Positions 34,801-43,700 of a DNA stretch of 64,000 nucleotides are shown here, piece after piece. The DNA comes from Cyclobacteriaceae bacterium. GTDB lineage: Bacteria; Bacteroidota; Bacteroidia; Cytophagales; Cyclobacteriaceae. The DNA is taken from assembly GCA_019638255.1 (NCBI GenBank), contig JAHBUD010000001.1:1736001-1800000 (forward strand). The letters are read 5' to 3'. The stretch's first letter is position 1, and each line of letters opens with the position of its first letter. The notes under the pieces were generated by a model. The model had not been told where the DNA came from. It saw nothing but the letters and a program-made list of their open reading frames with translations, and did not search any database. A program made the position numbers and the translations under genes.

Positions 34801-35571
34801 GGGTTCAACCGTAGTGGGAAAGTTGTGCGTTTCTGCTTTGAGGGATATAACCGAATCAATTTCCTTTACTTCAAAAAAATCAGGAATATCCTGACGGACC
34901 GGGGCGAATTGTTCAATGGAGGGCCCTTTGATAAACGCTACGTTGTCTTTGTAGGCCGAAACAATATAGTTCGGGTTTTCTTTTGAAGTTTTTTTGATAA
35001 GCTGAAAGAGTGAACTCTCTTTCTCCTTGCCATCGATAACAAATGTTCCATTAAAGATTTTATGACGGCAGTGTTCAGAATTTACCTGGGAAAAACCGAA
35101 TACTTCACTGTCGGTAAGCTTGCGGCCCAATTCTTTGCTTACCCGGTTCAGGTATTCAATTTCCTCCTGATTTAATGCCAGTCCTTCCTTTTCATTGTAA
35201 GCCGCAATATCATCAATTTCAACAATGGGGTCTGGTGTATGATGAATGGTAAAAAGCTCCTGATCCAGTTTGGTATACATTACCTGAAGCATTCGGTCGT
35301 GGGTAGCATGCTCATCGCTCACCTCAAAAAACTCTTCGATACGCGCAATGCCTGCAATGCCCATGGTTTGGGTAATTTCTACTGCATTGGTGCTCCAGGG
35401 TGTAATCATTTCTTTTCGGGGCCCAACAAAATAGCCGGTAAGCGTAGTCTCTGGCAATTTCCGGGCACCACTGAAAAGCCATTCAAGTTTTCGGAGATCG
35501 GTGTTTTGTAATGGTTGCAGCGCACCAACAGCAAAAACCGTGTTGGAGGATGAACGAAAGAATAAAATCAT
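31885..35571 (-). CDS. purL: Phosphoribosylformylglycinamidine synthase (long, single-chain form)
   Basis: Fourth step of de novo purine synthesis: FGAR + ATP + Gln to FGAM. 1228 residues, the large PurL with all domains: an N-terminal PurS-like part, linker, two PurM-like halves (SEHCRHKIFNG, LKAETHNFPTTVEPFNGAAT, SIHDHGAGGHFNCLSELLEE, TGKDSLSM) and a C-terminal class I glutaminase with catalytic Cys in GVCNGCQLMMELG, and His/Glu in WLAHGEGRF and MPHLERSLFPW. Single-chain PurL is shared with proteobacteria, unlike the PurLQS of Firmicutes. No other pur gene is adjacent. Confidence 0.97.
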   Translation of the reverse strand: MILFFRSSSNTVFAVGALQPLQNTDLRKLEWLFSGARKLPETTLTGYFVGPRKEMITPWSTNAVEITQTMGIAGIARIEEFFEVSDEHATHDRMLQVMYTKLDQELFTIHHTPDPIVEIDDIAAYNEKEGLALNQEEIEYLNRVSKELGRKLTDSEVFGFSQVNSEHCRHKIFNGTFVIDGKEKESSLFQLIKKTSKENPNYIVSAYKDNVAFIKGPSIEQFAPVRQDIPDFFEVKEIDSVISLKAETHNFPTTVEPFNGAATGSGGEIRDRLAGGKGSLPLAGTAVYITSYPRLEGGRNWEKKFEPRKWLYQTPEEILIKASDGASDFGNKFGQPLINGSVLTFEHLEDDKKLGFDKVIMLAGGIGFGKATDSKKEHLQPGDKIVLLGGDNYRIGMGGGAVSSVATGEFGNAIELNAIQRSNPEMQKRAMNAIRALAEMDNNPIVSIHDHGAGGHFNCLSELLEETGGVIHLDKIPVGDPTLSDKEILSNESQERMGLAIHEKDIGLLKKIADRERAPMYVIGEATGNQRLVFEKADQKKKPVDFEVRHLLGSSPKTILTDNTPKATYREITYSADNLQYYIEQILQLESVACKDWLTNKVDRSVTGKVATQQTCGEIQLPLNNVGVMALDFLSGKGIATAIGHAPGASLANPTAGSKLAIAEALTNIVFAPLTHGLKGVSLSANWMWPAKQPGENARLYEAVEAVSNFAIELGINIPTGKDSLSMTQKYPNGDVVLSPGTVIISAVAEVDDIRKTVSPALQPVEGTHLVHIGFSRTALALGGSSFGQIVNAIGNETPSVADASYFISAFNVVQHLVKHDLVFAGHDISAGGLITTLLEMCFPTANLGIQIDLSSSADDIIKTLFSENPGVVLQVEERAYELLDQFKISYKILGSITSSRKLIVNHKTETHTFNIDSLRDTWFKTSYLLDKKQRATGYAEKRFDNYKKQPLGFTFPSAFNGKFKTYEIDPTRREATGIKAAIIREKGVNGDREMAYALYLAGFDVKDVHMTDLVTGLEDLTGVNMIVFVGGFSNSDVLGSAKGWAGAFLYNEKAKQALDNFYKRTDTLSLGVCNGCQLMMELGLLYPEMGESHPRMHHNGSGKFESAFVNVTIPENSSIMLKSMAGSQLGVWLAHGEGRFSLTDNADTCRITATYTYPEYPGNPNDSDFSTAALCSKNGRHLAIMPHLERSLFPWNWPYYPLTRRKDQISPWIEAFVNARNWIKGNS

Positions 35572-35633
35572 TGAAAAGGAGGCTGTTTTAAAGGAAGTCC
35601 AAAAATAACATAGAATGCTTTGTTGTGCTAAGC

Positions 35634-36440
35634 TTACCCAACAAATACTTCGGGGGTAAGCTGGTTGATCAGGGCTGGGTGAGTCGCTTTTATCATGATT
35701 AACCGAGGGTAGGCTAATTGGCTGATAAATTTTTGGAGGTGATCTATTTTGATCATGTTGTCGTGTCCACCCAGGACTGTGGTTACAGAAATTTCATGCA
35801 CATTAATCCGGGAAGTCAGGGTTTTGAGATCGACATTCAGGTGCCGAAAAACAACCCAGGCATGGTACACCCGGTTCCGCTTTTCCTCAGTACTCATCTG
35901 ACTTTCTGCAAACCGGACTAATTTCTTATCCATCAGGTGAAGTCCGGTCATCGTTTTGGCAAGGGAGAAGAATCGATCGGGCTTATGAATCATGCTTTTG
36001 AAAAATTTCCGCAGTAAAAGCGGGTAGGTAGCAAGCGTATACCAGGGATTTGATTTTATGCCATCAGGTGCCAACAAATACAAATGGTCAATCCGATCTG
36101 ACATCGCTTCTGTAAGTACCAATGCAAAACGGGCTCCGAGGCTGAACCCGCCAATCGAAAAGCGGTTAATTTGATGCTCTTTCAGAAAGGCTTTCATTAA
36201 TGCTGTATAGAAATCTTTTTCGATAGGCTTATCACCATGAGGCCAAACACTTTGACCATGGAAGAACAAATCAAAGACATAAATGGTAAAGGAATTACCC
36301 AGTGACTCTGCCAGAGGAAGAAACACTTGATGATTTTGACCGAAACCATGAAACAGGAGCAGGTTTTTTGGGCCATTACCTGCTTTTGCATAGTGCAATA
36401 CACATTGTTTATAATGAAATGAATTTATCTGGGCTGACAT
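35634..36440 (-). CDS. Alpha/beta hydrolase
   Basis: 268 residues from the ATG at 36440 (an extra 10 codons to 36470 are possible). Alpha/beta hydrolase fold with the oxyanion loop LLLFHGFGQNHQ, the nucleophile elbow GGFSLGARFAL (G-x-S-x-G, Ser about residue 96), VLGGHDNMI with the acid, and the C-terminal His in ATHPALINQ. Substrate not predictable; the family includes esterases and thioesterases. No signal peptide. Divergent from the sigma-factor gene. Confidence 0.85.
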   Translation of the reverse strand: MSAQINSFHYKQCVLHYAKAGNGPKNLLLFHGFGQNHQVFLPLAESLGNSFTIYVFDLFFHGQSVWPHGDKPIEKDFYTALMKAFLKEHQINRFSIGGFSLGARFALVLTEAMSDRIDHLYLLAPDGIKSNPWYTLATYPLLLRKFFKSMIHKPDRFFSLAKTMTGLHLMDKKLVRFAESQMSTEEKRNRVYHAWVVFRHLNVDLKTLTSRINVHEISVTTVLGGHDNMIKIDHLQKFISQLAYPRLIMIKATHPALINQLTPEVFVG

Positions 36441-36509
36441 CCAAACATTAATTTTGTGCTTACTGAACAATATTAAAATAAATCAACACCGTTTGCGACT
36501 ATACGTTCA

Positions 36510-37088
36510 ATGAGTCAGCAAGTGTTTGATCTCTCCATGCAATTAAAAGAAGAAACATTCCTGAAGGAGCGGGGGCGGTTGCTGGGTTTTATCCGCAACC
36601 GAGTATCGAACCTGGAAGAGGCGGAGGATATCCTTCAGGATGTTTTCTATCAATTCGTGGCCGGATATGATACTATTGAATCGCTCGACCGGGTTACATC
36701 CTGGCTGTTTTCAGTAGCGCGTCACAAAATCATCGACCGGTACCGAAAGCAAGCCTCACGTCCACAGCAAGCTGATTTGAACCTCACTTTCGGCTTTGAC
36801 GAAGATAGTCCCCTGAGTCTACAGGAAATTTTGCCTGATCTGGGGAATACCCCAGAAGATACGTTGCTACGCGATGTTATTTGGGATGCTATTGTTGAGG
36901 CGTTAGATGAACTACCAGCAGATCAGCGAGAGATTTTCATTCAACATGAGATGCAGGAGCGAACCTTCCGTGAAATTGCAGAAGAGACCGGAGAATCGAT
37001 CAATACGCTTTTGTCGCGTAAGCGCTATGCCATACTGGCGTTGCGAAAGAAACTACAAGGATTATATAACGATATGTTAAACAACTAA
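36510..37088 (+). CDS. RNA polymerase sigma factor, ECF-type
   Basis: 192 residues. Sigma region 2 (LGFIRNRVSNLEEAEDILQDVFYQF in overlapping parts, and WLFSVARHKIIDRYRKQ) and region 4 (LDELPADQREIFIQHEM, then the helix-turn-helix FREIAEETGESINTLLSRKR), separated by an acidic linker. No region 1 or 3, so an ECF-like sigma. The next gene, 5 bases after its stop, encodes a small membrane protein that may be its partner, but no classical zinc anti-sigma or FecR domain is present. Confidence 0.92.
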   Translation: MSQQVFDLSMQLKEETFLKERGRLLGFIRNRVSNLEEAEDILQDVFYQFVAGYDTIESLDRVTSWLFSVARHKIIDRYRKQASRPQQADLNLTFGFDEDSPLSLQEILPDLGNTPEDTLLRDVIWDAIVEALDELPADQREIFIQHEMQERTFREIAEETGESINTLLSRKRYAILALRKKLQGLYNDMLNN

Positions 37089-37093
37089 AAGAT

Positions 37094-37429
37094 ATGAACA
37101 AGGGAAAAATGATTATGAAATGGGTAGTGTTAGGAGTTGCTTTCATTGCCCTGTTGGGTTGGATTACACAATTACTCTGGAACTGGCTTGTACCTGAGTT
37201 GTTTAGCGGGCCACTTATTAATTACTGGCAATCGCTGGGATTGTTGCTGCTCTCTAAAATCTTGTTTTCTGGATTAGGGGGTCGTCATCGCCATTCGGGA
37301 AAGGCTTATTGGAAACACCGTTATGATCAGAAGTTATCAACCATGAGCCCCGAAGCGCAAGCTGCCTTTAAAGAAAAAATGATGACACGATGGTGCCGTA
37401 AACCTGCCGATAGTAATGCAAACGGTTGA
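37094..37429 (+). CDS. Small membrane protein following the sigma factor
   Basis: 111 residues; family not recognised with certainty. Two hydrophobic helices (about 8-30 and 42-62, with GLLLLSKILFSGLGG) are followed by a basic His/Arg-rich tail (GGRHRHSGKAYWKHRY) and a helix with MSPEAQAAFKEKMMTRW. The 5-base gap after the sigma gene indicates one transcript. It could act as a membrane regulator of the sigma factor, but the sequence shows no known anti-sigma motif. Confidence 0.75.
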   Translation: MNKGKMIMKWVVLGVAFIALLGWITQLLWNWLVPELFSGPLINYWQSLGLLLLSKILFSGLGGRHRHSGKAYWKHRYDQKLSTMSPEAQAAFKEKMMTRWCRKPADSNANG

Positions 37430-37509
37430 AATCATTGTTCGCAATTTATTCTTGAAAAAATAATGCGTAATGCTAAACCTTGCAGCCATTCAGGCGTTTA
37501 AAGAAACCG

Positions 37510-37539
37510 TGGAAACTTTGGTAATGATTAAAGTTTCCA
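37510..37539. promoter_or_regulatory. Inverted-repeat operator over the efflux-operon promoter
   Basis: TGGAAACTTT (37510-37519) and AAAGTTTCCA (37530-37539) are perfect 10-bp arms around a 10-base spacer. The left arm covers the -33 TTTG and the right arm touches the -7 box of the promoter in front of the tetR gene. Size and symmetry are typical for a TetR-family dimer site, so autorepression is likely. Confidence 0.75.
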
Positions 37540-37547
37540 TAGTTTTG
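37517..37547 (+). promoter_or_regulatory. Promoter of the tetR-tolC-RND operon
   Basis: TTTG (37517-37520), exactly 19 bases, then TAGTTTTG (37540-37547): a full Bacteroidota -33/-7 match. The transcript would start near 37554, almost at the ATG at 37556, giving a nearly leaderless mRNA. Confidence 0.75.
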
Positions 37548-37555
37548 CGACCCTT

Positions 37556-38191
37556 ATGGAAGAACTGGACACAAAAGAGAAGATTTTAAAAGGAGCCACG
37601 GAGTTGTTCATGCGATATGGAATCAGAAGTATTTCGATGGATGATATTGCCCGCCAATTGGGCGTTTCGAAAAAAACCCTATATCAACATTTTGCCGACA
37701 AGGATGAGTTGGTCATGTTGGTTTCACGAAACCACCTTGATCAACATAAGCGGCAGTTTGATGCGATACGCGATGATTCAAAAAACCCAATAGAAGAGTT
37801 GGCAAAGTTAAGCCAGTGTATCAGGGCTGACATGGAGACGATGAATCCTTCCGTATTGTTTGATTTACAGAAGTTTCACCCTAAAGCATGGTCTGAATGG
37901 CAGGCATTCAAAAGCAATTACATGCGCCAATCCATCGTGCGTAACCTGAAGCTTGGCATGGCCGAAGGATTCATCAGACCTGAGATTAACCCAGAAATTA
38001 TGGCGGCAATCCGCATCGAAATGGTGCAAATTCCGTTCAACACCGAAGTATTACCACCCACACAATTCAATTTAGCCGAAGTACAAGAGCACTTGTTCGA
38101 CCACTTTGTGTATGGTCTGGTAACGGACAAAGGCCGTAAGCTCTATGAAAAGTATAAGACTAAGAATCCCCAATCCCAACCCGTTTTATGA
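37556..38191 (+). CDS. TetR/AcrR family transcriptional regulator
   Basis: 211 residues. N-terminal helix-turn-helix: KEKILKGATELFMRYGIRSI, SMDDIARQLGVSKKTLYQHF and ADKDELV (residues 6-55), followed by the all-helical ligand-binding domain. Likely local repressor of the downstream efflux genes: it is the first gene of the operon, its stop overlaps the tolC start (ATGA), and a perfect inverted repeat sits on its promoter. Inducer unknown. Confidence 0.94.
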   Translation: MEELDTKEKILKGATELFMRYGIRSISMDDIARQLGVSKKTLYQHFADKDELVMLVSRNHLDQHKRQFDAIRDDSKNPIEELAKLSQCIRADMETMNPSVLFDLQKFHPKAWSEWQAFKSNYMRQSIVRNLKLGMAEGFIRPEINPEIMAAIRIEMVQIPFNTEVLPPTQFNLAEVQEHLFDHFVYGLVTDKGRKLYEKYKTKNPQSQPVL

Positions 38192-39531
38192 ATAAGTTAA
38201 TGATTGCAATCCTCATGCTCTTCAGCACAACATTATTTGCTCAGCAGCAAATGAGCCTGGAGGCGTGTATTAGTTATGCCCTGGAGCATAATCAGAATGT
38301 AAACAGTGCACGTGCTGGTATCGACATGGCTGAAGCTCGTGTGAGTGAGTTGCTGGCAACCGGATTTCCACAAATATCCGGTAACGCTGATTTAGCAAAC
38401 AACTATATCATTCCAACCTCTTTTTTACCGGCTCAGGTCTTTGATCCTACCGCACCAGAAGGTGAATTTATTGGCGTACAGTTCGGCACGCAATATGCAG
38501 GTCGGGCCACGTTCGATCTCAATCAGATGATTTTTAATGGCTCCTACTTTGTTGGCTTAAAAGCTGCCAAAACTTATACGGAGTTATCGCGCAAGGATTT
38601 GATTAGTTCTGAAATCGATGTAATTGCGGCAGTTAAAAAAGCCTATTACTCGGTGTTGGTAAACCAGGAGCGTTATGCGTTGGTACAAAAAAATTATCAG
38701 CGGTTAGATTCGTTACTTCGCCAAACCAAGGCGATGTATGAAAATGGTTTTGCAGAGAAAATTGATGTAAACCGTATTCAAGTTCAATTCAACAACATTT
38801 CGCAAGCGGTTAAAAATTCTGCTACCGGTCTCGAGGTCTCTATGAAGCTGCTAAAGTTCCAAATGGGCATGCCGTTAAGCGAATCCATTCAACTGGTTGA
38901 TAAACTTCAGACACTTCAGTTTGAGGTGTTGCAGGAAGATTTTGGTAACCAATTCAACTACAGTGACCGGATTGAATTCAGTAAGCTGGAGGTTAACAAG
39001 GCTTTAGTTCAACTGGATATTAAAAACACGCGATCACAATATTTGCCTTCACTAGATTTCTATGGTAATTACGGAGCCAGCTATGGAGCAAATGTGTTCA
39101 ACAGCTTTGTAGCATTTGGTGAAAATTGGGTAACCTTTGGTTCATACGGCTTACGGTTAAACGTGCCCATTTTCGATGGTTTAATGAAAAATAAAGTTGT
39201 TCAACAGAAACGTTGGCAATTAAAGCAGGTTGAATTCAGCCAGGATATGGTCAAGAATCAAATTGATCTGGAACAACAACAATTAAACCTTCAGTTTTCC
39301 AACAACCTTGATGCCTTGCATAACCAGGAAGAAAACATGAAGCTGGCCGAAGAAGTCTACAACATTGCAGTGATTAAATACCAGCAAGGCGTTGGATCGA
39401 ACATCGAGGTAATCGATGCGGATGCTTCATTTAAGGAAGCGCAGACCAATTATTTCTCGGCACTCTATGATGCCATCATCACAACGGTAGACCTGGAAAA
39501 GGCCTATGGAAAACTTACTAACAAAAAATAG
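38188..39531 (+). CDS. TolC family outer membrane efflux protein
   Basis: 447 residues. Sec signal peptide (MNKLMIAILMLFSTTLFAQQ), then the two repeated OEP domains: the first starts SLEACISYALEHNQNVNSAR, with long helices such as SVLVNQERYALVQKNYQRL and the second half containing VNKALVQLDIKNTRSQYLPS and VIDADASFKEAQTNYFSAL. Forms the outer membrane exit duct of the tripartite RND pump encoded by the next two genes. It overlaps tetR by 4 bases. Confidence 0.94.
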   Translation: MNKLMIAILMLFSTTLFAQQQMSLEACISYALEHNQNVNSARAGIDMAEARVSELLATGFPQISGNADLANNYIIPTSFLPAQVFDPTAPEGEFIGVQFGTQYAGRATFDLNQMIFNGSYFVGLKAAKTYTELSRKDLISSEIDVIAAVKKAYYSVLVNQERYALVQKNYQRLDSLLRQTKAMYENGFAEKIDVNRIQVQFNNISQAVKNSATGLEVSMKLLKFQMGMPLSESIQLVDKLQTLQFEVLQEDFGNQFNYSDRIEFSKLEVNKALVQLDIKNTRSQYLPSLDFYGNYGASYGANVFNSFVAFGENWVTFGSYGLRLNVPIFDGLMKNKVVQQKRWQLKQVEFSQDMVKNQIDLEQQQLNLQFSNNLDALHNQEENMKLAEEVYNIAVIKYQQGVGSNIEVIDADASFKEAQTNYFSALYDAIITTVDLEKAYGKLTNKK

Positions 39532-39553
39532 CAAACCGAAACCATCCTCAATT

Positions 39554-40726
39554 ATGAAATATTTTTCTATACTCTTACTAATTGTTATCATTGGTTGCAA
39601 TGCACCAACCGATAACAAAGATCTCGCTGCAAAAAAACAAGAACTCGAAGAAGCGCAGAAGGAACTGACCGAAATCAAGAATAAAATTGCAACCCTTGAA
39701 AAAGAAATCAGTACAATCGACCCTTCATTCAATGGTCAGAATAACAATGCCATATTGGTATCAACCTTTTTGGCAGAGAAGAAGCCATTCGAGCATAAAG
39801 TAGATGTACGTGGAGCGGTGGAATCCCGAAAGAATATTCTCATATCGGCACAAACCGGTGGCGAAATTGAAAGGGTTCATGTTCGTGAGGGGCAATCAGT
39901 ATCAAAGGGTCAGGTGATGATTTCACTGAATGCCGACATTCTGAGAAATACCATTGCCGAACTGAAAACCGGTTTGGAACTGGCCACCGCAGTGTACGAG
40001 AAACAAGCCAAACTGTGGGAACAGAAAATCGGGACAGAAGTGCAATACCTGCAGGCCAAGAATAACAAGGAATCACTCGATAGACGTTTGACAACTGCGT
40101 ATTCACAATTGGATCAGGCCATCATCAAAGCTCCATTCTCCGGAACGGTTGATGAGTTACCCGCCCGGCAGGGTGAAATTGCTTCGCCCGGTATGCCATT
40201 AGTACGAGTAGTGAGCCTCGATGAAACATACATCAAAGCTGATGTGTCGGAGCGTTTTATTGGAAAGTTCAAAGCTGGTGATCCGGTGGAAGTTTATTTC
40301 CCGTCAAACGATAAGCGCGTAAATAGTGTCGTTGCTGCAGTAAGCCAGGTAATCAATTCAGAAAACAGAACGTTTGTAGTTGAGGTTACCCTACCTAAAA
40401 TTAATTTTATTGTAAAGCCAAACCAGGTAGCAGTGCTGCAGTTGCGCGATTATGTAAGCGAAGCAACGTTGGCCGTGCCGACACGCATTATCCAAAAGGA
40501 TGAGGATGGCCAGTTCATCTTTACGGTAGATGATCGGGGCGGTAGGTTACTGGCCAAAAAAGTGCATGTTGTTACCGGAATTACATCCCGCTCGGAAACT
40601 GAAATTCTCAATGGTCTTGCAGGCAATGAACTGATTGTTGATCATGGCTTCCGCGATTTAACCGAAGGAGTGGAGGTTGAAATTGAAGGCCGCAAGGCAA
40701 TGAAAGACAGTGTAGCGAAAAAGTAA
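39554..40726 (+). CDS. RND efflux periplasmic adaptor subunit (lipoprotein)
   Basis: 390 residues from the ATG at 39554 (MKYFSILLLIVIIGCNAP), chosen because it gives a proper lipoprotein signal with lipobox IIGC (Cys15); the longer frame from 39506 overlaps tolC. Then a Lys/Glu coiled coil (about 25-60), a lipoyl-like half GEIERVHVREGQSVSKGQVM, an alpha hairpin, the second lipoyl half IKAPFSGTVDELPARQGE and beta-barrel/membrane-proximal domains. Links the RND permease to TolC. Confidence 0.94.
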   Translation: MKYFSILLLIVIIGCNAPTDNKDLAAKKQELEEAQKELTEIKNKIATLEKEISTIDPSFNGQNNNAILVSTFLAEKKPFEHKVDVRGAVESRKNILISAQTGGEIERVHVREGQSVSKGQVMISLNADILRNTIAELKTGLELATAVYEKQAKLWEQKIGTEVQYLQAKNNKESLDRRLTTAYSQLDQAIIKAPFSGTVDELPARQGEIASPGMPLVRVVSLDETYIKADVSERFIGKFKAGDPVEVYFPSNDKRVNSVVAAVSQVINSENRTFVVEVTLPKINFIVKPNQVAVLQLRDYVSEATLAVPTRIIQKDEDGQFIFTVDDRGGRLLAKKVHVVTGITSRSETEILNGLAGNELIVDHGFRDLTEGVEVEIEGRKAMKDSVAKK

Positions 40727-40741
40727 ACGGAGTTATCTTTT

Positions 40742-43700
40742 ATGAGTAATCCCAATAAAGAATTAAAAGTTGATAAGGAATTCAGCTTGTCATCCTTTGC
40801 CTTGAATAACCGTACTTCGGTTGGTTTTCTGGCTTTTCTGATAACAGTAATGGGGGTGATGACCTATATCGATCTGCCTAAAGACAGTTATCCGGAAATT
40901 GAACAGCCAGTCGTGTATATCGGAACAAGTTATCCGGGTAACTCACCCATCGATATGGAGAACCTGGTAACGCGGCCAATCGAAAAGGAGATCAACACCA
41001 TTGCAGAGGTCGACAATATTAAATCTACTTCGGTACAGGATTATTCCACCATCATTGTTGAGTTCGATCCGAAAACCGATGTTCAGGATGCCCTTACAAA
41101 GGTTAAAGATGCGGTGGATCGCGCTAAGCCAGAGTTACCCAAGGATCTGCCATCGGATCCGAATGTGTTCGAATTGAATTTTTCGGAATTCCCTATTTTC
41201 AATATAAACCTTTCCGGAAATTTTGAATTGGAGGAGTTAAAGCGTTATGCGGAATACCTGGAAGATGAGATTGAAAAGTTATCTGAAATATCGAAAGTAG
41301 AAATACGCGGTATTGACGAATTGGAGGTTAAGGTAAAGATTGATCCATATGAGTTGGAAGCCCGAAAATTGAACTTTAGTGATCTCGAAAATGCTATTCA
41401 AGCAGAGAACATCACGTTATCGGGTGGAAATATTCTTGATGATGGTATCCGAAGAAACATCCGGGTTGTTGGCGAATTCAATGATCCCCGGCAGTTGGAG
41501 GAAATTGTGGTGAAGCATGAGAAGGCTAATATCGTATACCTGAGGGATGTTGCGCGTGTTGAGTTTGATTACAAAGAGCGCCAGAGTTATGCACGCCTTC
41601 GGAAGGAGCCTGTAGTGATGGTTGATGTTATCAAGCGCAGTGGAGAAAACCTGATCATCGCTACAGAAAAAGTAAATGCTATTCTCGATAAGGCGAAGGC
41701 TAATGTTTTTCCAAAAGGGTTGACGGTAACCATTACCAATGATCAATCTTCTTTTACAAAAGAAATGGTTAGCAGCATGGAGAATAACATCATCTCCGGT
41801 GTATTGGTGGTGGTAGGGGTCTTGATGCTTTTTCTGGGTATTCGCAATGCCTATTTCGTGGGCATCGCCATTCCGTTATCCATGTTCCTTTCGTTTCTCA
41901 TCCTCGGTTTCCTGGGCTTCACCATTAACATGATGGTGCTGTTCGGACTTATTATGGCGTTGGGTATGTTGGTGGACAATGGAATTGTGGTAGTAGAGAA
42001 CGTGTACCGTCTTTATGAAGAAGGTTATGATTTGGTGAGTGCTACCCGTTTAGGCGTTGGTGAGATTGCCTGGCCAATTATTGCATCTACCGCTACTACG
42101 TTGGCAGCCTTTTTACCCTTGGCCATGTGGCCGGGCATTATGGGCGAATTTATGAAATACTTGCCGATTACACTCATTGTGGTGCTCTCATCATCCTTGT
42201 TTGTTGGGCTGGTCATCACACCGGTTATTGCATCGGTATTCATGAAGCATGAAGCCGAAGGCGCAACTAAGGATCGCAGACGCACTTTCATTTTGGTGGG
42301 CAGTATGGTTGCGTTTGGTACTCTTTTCATTGTGTTCAACGTGTTTTGGTTGGGCAATCTGCTTTTAATATTTGCAGCATTTACCCTGATGAACATTTAT
42401 GTGTTTGCACCGGTAACGCACCAGTTTCAAACCAAGGTTCTTCCCCGCCTGGAAAATCGTTACTCCAGGTTGATAGCCAATGCGTTGAAGGGGTGGAATC
42501 CTACCATCTACTTTGTCGGTACGATTTTGTTATTGTTTATTTCAGTGGGTTTGTTGGTTGTTGTCCCCCCTAAGATCCTTTATTTTCCTGTCAACGAACC
42601 CAAATACATCAACGTATTTGTCGAGTATCCAACCGGTACCGATATTGAAGTGACGAATACACTTACCGAGAAAATTGAAGACCAGGTTATTGAACTAATG
42701 CGGCCTTATGAATCGATATTGGAATCGATCATTGGCAACGTTGGTCAGGGTACAGGTGATCCGAACGATCCATCAAATATCGGGATGTCGGATACTCCCA
42801 ACAAGGCACGCATTACCATTAACTTTGTTGATTATAAATACCGAAATGGCCAAAGCACCGCGGCTATTCTCGATGAGGTTCGTGAGGCCATTGGCCAATA
42901 TCCGGGAGTTACCGTTACCGTAGATAAAAATGCGGATGGTCCGCCAACAGGCAAGCCTATCAACATTGAAATTTCGGGTGAGGATTTCCCTACATTGGTG
43001 AAGATATCCGAAGACATGAAAATGCGGATTAATGAATCTGGCATTCAGGGTATTGAAAAATTGAAATCCGATTTGGAAACTGGAAAGCCAGAACTGATCA
43101 TTGACATTGATCGTGAAAAAGCCAGACGTTTCGGGCTATCTTCTTATTCAGTAGCAAACGAAGTGCGGACCTCTCTTTATGGAAAAGAAGTTTCAAAATT
43201 CAAAAAAGGAGAGGATGATTATGAAATTCAATTGCGCCTGGATGATAAGTATCGTTATGATCTGGATGCGTTGATGAACAAGAGCATTACGTTTCGCGAT
43301 CAGAGTACAGGTAAAATTTCACAGGTACCCATCTCATCAATAGCCAAGGCTGAGCTGAGTTCATCGTATGGATCGGTGAGACGGAAAGACCTGAAACGGG
43401 TAATAACCATCAGTTCCAACGTGCTGGGTAATTATAATGCCACGGAGATCAATAACCAGATTAAAGACTTGCTGAGTGATTACAGAATGCCGCCCGGTTA
43501 TTCATTTAAATTCGGAGGCGAGCAGGAGAAACAAGCTGAAGAGATGGGCTTTCTTTCTGGTGCACTCGCATTTGCTGTCTTTGTTATCTTTTTGATTATC
43601 GTAGCACAGTTCAATAAAATAACGGCTCCCCTTATTATTATGACATCGGTATTGTTCAGTACCATTGGTGTATTCCTGGGGCTACTCATTTTTCAAATGG

